This document shows, piece by piece, positions 14,484-18,957 of a DNA stretch of 18,957 bases. The notes under the pieces are model-generated. The model ran no database searches, was not told where the DNA came from, and saw only the letters and a program-made list of their open reading frames with translations. Made by a program: the position numbers and the translations under genes. How positions within the stretch are numbered: the first letter of the stretch is position 1; each line of letters starts with the position of its first letter. Source of the stretch: CAIMZW01 sp037135095 (GTDB taxonomy: Bacteria > Actinomycetota > Actinomycetes > Nanopelagicales > Nanopelagicaceae); contig JBAXKZ010000028.1 of the NCBI GenBank assembly GCA_037135095.1, positions 1 through 18,957 on the forward strand, written 5' to 3'.

Positions 14484-14598
14484 GGACCAGCGCTTGCCCA
14501 ACGCGTTCTGCGTTCGACCTGGTCTTCACCCGGAGCACCCCACCGCGGTGGAGGGTTGCCGTCCAGTAAGCCGGGGCTAAAACCTGGAACTCGTGACC
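14484..14598 (-). ncRNA. SAM-IV riboswitch
   Basis: The minus strand carries a close match to the actinobacterial SAM-IV aptamer, which senses S-adenosylmethionine and lowers expression of methionine-synthesis genes. In order: GGTCACGAG (5' strand of P1), AGCCCCGGCTTACTGG, the SAM-clan core GGCAACCCTCC, CCGCGGTGGGGTGCTCC, the P1 closing strand GGGTGAAGACC, the hairpin AACGC-agaac-GCGTT, and the 3' element GGGCAAGCGCTGGTCC. The last element distinguishes SAM-IV from SAM-I. It ends 69 bases before the metY GTG. Fine stem assignments are from recall of the family, not from a covariance search. Confidence 0.9.
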
Positions 14599-14605
14599 TG
14601 GCGAA

Positions 14606-14635
14606 ATAATAGAGAGGGATTAACCAACCTGTCTA
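14606..14635 (-). promoter_or_regulatory. Promoter driving the SAM-IV riboswitch and metY-metX
   Basis: On the minus strand, TAGACA (14635-14630) and TATTAT (14611-14606) are separated by 18 bases; each matches consensus at 5 of 6 positions. The predicted start is the A at about 14599, one base before the first G of the aptamer, so the mRNA would begin with the riboswitch itself. Confidence 0.55.
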
Positions 14636-14650
14636 AACGCTAATTACTTG

Positions 14651-14666
14651 CAGATGCGCAAATCTG
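14651..14666 (-). other. Small inverted repeat after nadE
   Basis: CAGAT-TTGCGC-ATCTG (minus strand, 14666-14651) directly follows the nadE stop. It can form a 5-bp stem but has no following T-run, so it is at best a weak terminator or processing site separating nadE from the met transcript. Confidence 0.25.
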
Positions 14667-14667
14667 A

Positions 14668-16371
14668 TTAACGGACTTCGCGCCAGCCTGATGTGATTGG
14701 CAGGCGACGATCTTTGCCGAATGCTCTACGTGAGATCTTGGTTCCTGGCGGATATTGGCGTCGTTTGTATTCGGCCTTATCAACCATGTCAGCCACTTTT
14801 AGCGCCAGCGCTTCATCAAACCCTGCGGCAATAATTCCGGCCGTTCCGCCATCTTTCTCAATATAGATATTAAGAATTTGATCCAAAACCTCGTAGTCTG
14901 GCAACGAATCGCTGTCCTTTTGCCCAGGTCGCAACTCCGCGCTAGGTTCTTTGGTAATTGAATTGAAAGGGATAGGGGGCACAGCGCCCATGGCCAAAGC
15001 TTGCTCGTTACGCCACTTTGAAAGTTTCCAGACATCTACCTTGAAAAGATCTTTGATCGGGGCATAACCGCCAACCGCATCGCCATAGAGCGTTGAATAT
15101 CCAACCGCCAATTCCGATTTATTTCCGGTAGCCAAAACTAAATGGCCTTCCTGATTCGAAAGCCCCATCAAGGTAGTGCCGCGAACTCGAGCCTGCACAT
15201 TCTCTTCGGCTAAGCCAGTTAAACCGAGTTCTTGCAAGAAGGTCGCCACCATAGGCTCGATCGATATAACACGATAATTCAGCCCAATAGTTCTAGCACT
15301 TTCTGCCGCATCGCTAAGGGAGTGAGCTGATGAATAACGGCTGGGCATCGCAATGCCATGTACTCGTTTTGCACCTATTGCATCGGCTGCGAGTGCTGCG
15401 ACCAATGCCGAATCGATGCCACCCGACAGACCTAAAATAACTGAAGGAAAGCGATTTTTTTCGACATAATCGCGCAAACCAATAACCAGCGCCTGCCAGA
15501 GTTGCTCTGCTTCATCGCTCCGATGCGAAGTTCCTGCGACGATCTTTGAATATTCAGCCAGTGGAATCTCGGAGATTATTAAATCTGGGGTGCTGGTGGT
15601 AGTTGTTGGCAAAGTGAGATCAACCAACATCAGGCCATCTACAAATTGTGGTGCGCGAGCCAAAGTCTCGCCAAGTTCATTCACCACAATGCTGTCCCCA
15701 TCAAAAACTAAATCATCTTGGCCGCCGGTCATATTTACGTAAACCAAAGTCGCGTTCATTTCGCGTGCTCGGCGTTTAACCAGCGCCAAGCGAAGGTCAT
15801 CTTTATTTCTTTCAAATGGACTCCCATTCGGAACAATCACCAAACCCGGAGTGCGAGCTGCGAGTTCTGCGACTGGGCCGGCTTCGCGCCAGATGTCTTC
15901 GCAAATGGCAACCCCGATATCAATTCCTAAATAGCGAAAGATCAATGGCTCGACACCGGCAACAAAATTTCGGTACTCATCAAAGACGCCATAATTGGGC
16001 AGATGGTGCTTGATATATCGCCCAACAATTTCACCGCCATAAAGCAATGCGAGCGCGTTCTGTGGCTTATGTGATTCGCTCTCTTCCAAATACCCGACTA
16101 CGCAGAGAAGTTCCCCTGCTCCCTCATCCATTAACCGCCTAGCTAATTTAGAAATCGCATTCTTACTGGCGGATCGGAAAGTGGCTCGGAGCGCAAGATC
16201 TTCGACGGGGTATCCAGTCAGAGACATCTCTGGGAAGAGCGCCAAATGTGCCCCACCTTCGAGGGCGCGCTTGGCATAGGAAGAAATCAAGTCGGCATTT
16301 GCCGCCAAATTTCCAACGGTGGGATTGATTTGAGCCGATGCGACTCGAATTTGGCCAAGCGAATTTCCCAT
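14668..16371 (-). CDS. nadE: Glutamine-dependent NAD+ synthetase
   Basis: NadE amidates deamido-NAD to NAD+, the last step of NAD synthesis. It is 567 residues with two domains. The N-terminal nitrilase-type glutaminase (about 1-260) has the Glu-Lys-Cys triad in LFPEMSLTGYP (Glu48), YIKHHLPNYGVFDEYR (Lys121) and VAICEDIWREAG (Cys157), and frees ammonia from glutamine. The C-terminal synthetase (about 285-567) has the PP-loop LGLSGGIDSALVAALAAD (316-321), ATGNKSELAVGYSTLYGDAVGGY, and FNSITKEPSAELRPGQKDSD. It is the compact form, shorter than the roughly 680-residue mycobacterial enzyme. There is no clear Shine-Dalgarno before ATG 16371. It is divergent from panB across 86 bases and upstream of the riboswitch on the same strand. 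Confidence 0.95.
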   Translation of the reverse strand: MGNSLGQIRVASAQINPTVGNLAANADLISSYAKRALEGGAHLALFPEMSLTGYPVEDLALRATFRSASKNAISKLARRLMDEGAGELLCVVGYLEESESHKPQNALALLYGGEIVGRYIKHHLPNYGVFDEYRNFVAGVEPLIFRYLGIDIGVAICEDIWREAGPVAELAARTPGLVIVPNGSPFERNKDDLRLALVKRRAREMNATLVYVNMTGGQDDLVFDGDSIVVNELGETLARAPQFVDGLMLVDLTLPTTTTSTPDLIISEIPLAEYSKIVAGTSHRSDEAEQLWQALVIGLRDYVEKNRFPSVILGLSGGIDSALVAALAADAIGAKRVHGIAMPSRYSSAHSLSDAAESARTIGLNYRVISIEPMVATFLQELGLTGLAEENVQARVRGTTLMGLSNQEGHLVLATGNKSELAVGYSTLYGDAVGGYAPIKDLFKVDVWKLSKWRNEQALAMGAVPPIPFNSITKEPSAELRPGQKDSDSLPDYEVLDQILNIYIEKDGGTAGIIAAGFDEALALKVADMVDKAEYKRRQYPPGTKISRRAFGKDRRLPITSGWREVR

Positions 16372-16457
16372 GGCTTGAGCGTACCTCGCTAGACTTTGCT
16401 AACGCGTTTACGACGGGGACCGCCAAATTAGACGGCCTTGATCAGAGGGAGAAAACG

Positions 16458-17282
16458 ATGTCTAATGCCAATGGCCAAAGCGCCAAAGCTGCCCGTCTCA
16501 CCATTGCCGACTTAGCCAAATTCAAAAAGAGCGGGCAAAAATGGGCGATGCTTACCTGCTACGAGCAGCTGACTGCCAACATTTTCGATCAAGCCCAAAT
16601 CCCGGTCTTATTGGTAGGCGATAGTGCTGGAAATAATTTCCTTGGCGAGGAGAACACCATTCCAGTCACCGTTGACGAACTGATCCCGCTGGCTCGTGCC
16701 GTAGTTCGCGGCTCTGAGCGTGCGCTAGTAGTCGTAGATCTACCCTTTGGTTCTTATGAGACTGGCGTAAGCGCGGCCCTTGAAACTGGAATTAGATTTC
16801 TTAAAGAGGCCAAAGTTCAAGCAGTTAAATTGGAGGGCGGGGCAAAGGTAGTCCCGCAAATTCAAGCGCTAATTGCCGCTGGAATTCCAGTCATGGGACA
16901 CCTCGGCTTAACCCCTCAGTCGGTCAATGCTCTTGGCGGTTTTAAAGTTCAAGGCCGGGGAGAGGCTGGCGATCGAATTAAGATCGATGCGCTTGCGTTA
17001 CAAGCTGCCGGTGTCTTCGCCATAGTTTTGGAGCTAGTTCCCGCAGAACTCGCTGCTGAAATAGCCCATGAATTAATAACTCCAATAATTGGCATCGGCG
17101 CCGGCAACCAGTGCGATGCCCAAGTTTTGGTCTGGACCGACCTAATGGGCATGACCGCCGAGCCACCCAAATTAGCAAAGGCTTATCGCAACCTTCGAAG
17201 TGAAATGGTGGCGGCTGCAACTGAGTGGGCGGCCGATGTTGCGAGCGGTGAATTTCCTTCCGAGGGCCAAAGTTTCCATTAA
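16458..17282 (+). CDS. panB: 3-methyl-2-oxobutanoate hydroxymethyltransferase (ketopantoate hydroxymethyltransferase)
   Basis: PanB makes ketopantoate from 2-oxoisovalerate and 5,10-methylenetetrahydrofolate, the first committed step to pantothenate and CoA. The start is ATG 16458, because GAGGGAG lies 6 bases upstream; the open frame extends back to 16338, but that part overlaps nadE and is not PanB-like. The 274-residue protein shows AMLTCYEQLTANIFDQA, LLVGDSAGN (metal ligand Asp55), VVVDLPFGSYE (Asp94), VKLEGG (Lys124), MGHLGLTPQSVNALGGFKVQ, the catalytic glutamate region IVLELVPAELA (Glu192), and PIIGIGAGNQCDAQVLVWTD. All catalytic positions I can place are present. panC and panD are not in the window. 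Confidence 0.95.
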   Translation: MSNANGQSAKAARLTIADLAKFKKSGQKWAMLTCYEQLTANIFDQAQIPVLLVGDSAGNNFLGEENTIPVTVDELIPLARAVVRGSERALVVVDLPFGSYETGVSAALETGIRFLKEAKVQAVKLEGGAKVVPQIQALIAAGIPVMGHLGLTPQSVNALGGFKVQGRGEAGDRIKIDALALQAAGVFAIVLELVPAELAAEIAHELITPIIGIGAGNQCDAQVLVWTDLMGMTAEPPKLAKAYRNLRSEMVAAATEWAADVASGEFPSEGQSFH

Positions 17283-17328
17283 TTTATTGCCTGTCCGCAA
17301 CGCCAGGTAATGCAATAGATTCTGTCGA

Positions 17329-18606
17329 ATGTTGAAGAAATTCGCCCTTGATATTTCGCCATTGCGCAAATATCGCGATTTTCGCCTGCTCTGGTCTTCT
17401 GGTTTAGTCTCATATTTGGGTTCGATGTTCACCTATGTGGCACTTCCATTCCAAATTAAATTGCTTACCAATTCCTATATTGCAGTGGGTCTTATGGGGG
17501 CAGCGGAACTTATTCCGCTCATAATTTTTGGACTATATGGTGGCGTGCTCGCTGATTCAGTCGATCGAAAGAAGATGGTTTGGGCTACCGAATTCGGCGC
17601 GCTCTTTATCTCAATCATTTTGCTGGCGAATTCGGCGCTACTTAAGCCGCACTTGATACTCCTATACATTTGCGCTGCCGCCTTCGCCGCAGTTGATGGT
17701 CTACAGCGCCCTAGCGCCGATGCGATTTTGCCCCGAATTGTCAGCCACGATGATCTGCCAAATGCCAGCGCACTTATGAGCCTGCGATCTCAATTTGGAG
17801 TTATCGCTGGGCCCGCGCTCGCTGGAATACTAATTTCGACGGTCGGCGTTAAGGCAGGCTACGCCGTTGATGTCGCAAGTTATGTGATCTCTTTGATTTT
17901 CCTCTGGCGCGTAAGTGCCTTCCCACCACGGGAGAAGAGCGATCTGCCAACCATGCAAAGCCTTTTCCAGGGTATTAGCTATGCCGCTTCGCGAAAAGAT
18001 TTGCTCGGAACTTATGTAGTCGATCTGGCCGCGATGTTTTTTGCTATGCCTACGGCGCTCTTTCCCTTTTGGGCCGATGAAATCCACGCCAGATGGGCGC
18101 TGGGCTTCTTTTATGCTGCTGGAACCATAGGCTCAATTATTGTTACTTTGACGAGCAAGTGGATAAATCACTATCCCCATCATGGCCGGGCAATAACGTT
18201 CGCTGCAATTGGTTGGGGAGCTGCAATTTCGGTTGCCGGTGCCATGAAATCTCTCTGGTTGATCATCTTTTTCTTAGCAGTTGCCGGTGGCGCTGACATG
18301 ATCAGTGCCCTTTTTCGAAGTGCAATCTGGAACCAATCCATCCCAGATGAATACCGCGGTCGACTCGCTGGAATCGAATTATTGTCATATTCGGTCGGAC
18401 CACTAGGGGGCCAGCTTCGATCGGGCTCAGTCGCCGCTCTCACTTCCCGGAGGAGTTCGGTGATCAGCGGCGGGTTGCTCTGCATCGGATTTGTAACTTT
18501 GGCCAGTAGCGCACTGCCGAAATTTCGAAAATATGATGTAAGAACTAATGAATTCGCAGTTAAACAAAGGCTTTTAAAGCAAGCAGTGCAAGATGATGAA
18601 AAATAG
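17329..18606 (+). CDS. MFS transporter, EntS/MFS_3-like exporter
   Basis: A 425-residue inner-membrane protein with about 12 predicted helices, many rich in small residues. The N-terminus (SPLRKYRDFRLLWSSGLVSY, then GSMFTYVALPFQIKLLT) is typical of the MFS_3/EntS group of drug or siderophore exporters. The MFS loop 2-3 motif is recognisable in GGVLADSVDRKKMVWATE. AVDGLQRPSADAILPRIV and the second-half SALFRSAIWNQSIPDEYRGRLAGIE are also standard for the group. A charged cytoplasmic tail (about 395-425) ends the protein. The substrate cannot be told. The start is ATG 17329, 46 bases after panB: there is no Shine-Dalgarno, but TAGATT (17316-17321) lies 7 bases upstream, which fits a leaderless start. 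No metabolic link to panB is evident. Confidence 0.9.
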   Translation: MLKKFALDISPLRKYRDFRLLWSSGLVSYLGSMFTYVALPFQIKLLTNSYIAVGLMGAAELIPLIIFGLYGGVLADSVDRKKMVWATEFGALFISIILLANSALLKPHLILLYICAAAFAAVDGLQRPSADAILPRIVSHDDLPNASALMSLRSQFGVIAGPALAGILISTVGVKAGYAVDVASYVISLIFLWRVSAFPPREKSDLPTMQSLFQGISYAASRKDLLGTYVVDLAAMFFAMPTALFPFWADEIHARWALGFFYAAGTIGSIIVTLTSKWINHYPHHGRAITFAAIGWGAAISVAGAMKSLWLIIFFLAVAGGADMISALFRSAIWNQSIPDEYRGRLAGIELLSYSVGPLGGQLRSGSVAALTSRRSSVISGGLLCIGFVTLASSALPKFRKYDVRTNEFAVKQRLLKQAVQDDEK

Positions 18607-18821
18607 ATATCGATCATCAGAGGCGCCAAGAAATTTATTCACCGAGTTCAATTGCCCGATTCTCGAAATATTTTTCATCAATGCATAAAAAAATAAAAAA
18701 ATCGGTTCGCGACACGCACTCTTTTTATTGCGCTATTTAGTGGAAAGTTGGTCGTTTTACTGTCACGATTCTCCTTGAACAGGTTCGGTGACGGATCGAA
18801 CCATTCTGATAGGAGATCTAC
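18607..18821 (+). other. 215-base gap with A-tracts upstream of the H1-like gene
   Basis: This gap has no open frame that resembles a protein. It holds a double A-tract (A7-T-A7, 18687-18701), expected to bend DNA or act as an upstream promoter element, and a GGTTCG element at 18704-18709 that recurs at 18782-18787. No promoter with two good hexamers stood out. No convincing intrinsic terminator for the MFS gene is visible either. Confidence 0.5.
18782..18802 (+). promoter_or_regulatory. Inverted repeat before the H1-like gene ribosome-binding site
   Basis: GGTTCG (18782-18787) and CGAACC (18797-18802) are perfect reverse complements around 9 bases, and a GAAC at 18777-18780 could compete for pairing with GTTC. 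The stem ends 8 bases before AGGAGA (18811-18816). It may be an operator or a leader hairpin. Confidence 0.35.
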
Positions 18822-18957
18822 GTGGCTGCAGCTAAGAAATCTGCTCCAAAGCGTAAGAAGGCAGTTGCTAAGGCAGTTGCTCCAAAGCGTCGCAAGAAGG
18901 TAGCTGCTAAGGCAGCTGCTCCAGCAAAGAAGGCCGCTCCAAAGCGCAAGAAGGCTG
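18822..18957 (+). CDS. Lys/Ala/Pro-rich histone H1-like DNA-binding protein (C-terminus beyond window edge)
   Basis: From GTG 18822, with the Shine-Dalgarno AGGAGA 5 bases upstream, 45 codons are visible and the frame is open at the edge. The peptide is almost only Ala, Lys, Arg, Pro and Val: AAAKKSAPKRKKAVAKAVAP, then KRRKKVAAKAAAPAKKAAPK. The unit APKR(x)KK recurs three times, with the DNA repeat GCTCCAAAGCG at each copy. Such PAKKA-type tails bind and compact DNA in bacterial H1-like proteins and in the C-terminal arm of actinobacterial HU. Here the basic repeats begin at the N-terminus with no HU domain before them, so a stand-alone H1-like protein is likelier than HupB, although a domain could follow outside the window. 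It is predicted to be nucleoid-associated and highly expressed. Confidence 0.8.
   Translation, partial: MAAAKKSAPKRKKAVAKAVAPKRRKKVAAKAAAPAKKAAPKRKKA

Noticed and set aside
16338..16457. Longer panB start (40 extra residues)
   Set aside because: It overlaps the nadE start and has no PanB similarity, while ATG 16458 has a good Shine-Dalgarno.
18681..18735. Intrinsic terminator around A7-T-A7
   Set aside because: In neither direction is there a GC-rich stem of more than about 3-4 bp next to the run; bent DNA or an UP-like element is more plausible.
18836..18957. Tandem GCTCCAAAGCG repeats as a CRISPR-like array
   Set aside because: The units are in frame in a coding sequence with a ribosome-binding site, and the intervals are degenerate copies of Lys/Ala codons rather than unique spacers.

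Overview
The window reads as ordinary chromosomal DNA of an actinobacterium. It has near-50 % GC, short intergenic gaps and few strong Shine-Dalgarno sites. Markers are a SepH (DUF3071) cell-division gene, a DUF7455 Zn-ribbon gene beside the principal sigma factor, an actinobacterial-type ParE, a SAM-IV riboswitch in front of metY-metX, and Lys/Ala-rich H1-like sequences. Compactness and modest GC suggest a streamlined freshwater lineage (Nanopelagicales/acI-like), but that placement is an inference. No prophage, insertion sequence, CRISPR array, tRNA or rRNA was seen. No stretch over 300 bases lacks a gene; the longest gaps are about 252, 241 and 215 bases.

Layout. (1) 1-4037: rplS (L19, cut by the left edge) and an inositol-monophosphatase-family gene on the minus strand, sepH on plus, then a minus-strand pair encoding an alkaline-phosphatase-superfamily phosphodiesterase and a dienelactone-hydrolase-family protein. 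(2) 4064-9552: psuG and a PfkB kinase (probably pseudouridine kinase) on plus, followed by parC. parE meets parC tail to tail with 13 bases between stops. ParC is only 516 residues and has no C-terminal beta-pinwheel. (3) 9553-11829: DUF7455 on plus; sigA and a small CDGSH iron-sulfur protein on minus. SigA carries an H1-like basic tail and a duplicated 19-residue module in place of a recognisable region 1.1. Its promoter contains two DnaA-box-like 9-mers. (4) 11947-16371, minus strand: nadE, then a SAM-IV riboswitch with a good promoter controlling metY-metX. (5) 16458-18957: panB and an MFS exporter on plus, then the start of a very basic H1-like protein cut by the right edge.

Together the genes cover core information processing (L19, topoisomerase IV, sigma factor, chromosome compaction, division) and small-molecule metabolism (methionine, NAD, pantothenate, pseudouridine). 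I see no clear novel multi-gene system. The points most worth a second look are the DnaA-box pair in the sigA promoter, the SigA N-terminus, the CTD-less ParC, the sequence around the SAM-IV switch, and several genes whose -10-like hexamer sits 6-7 bases before the start codon, as for leaderless transcripts.
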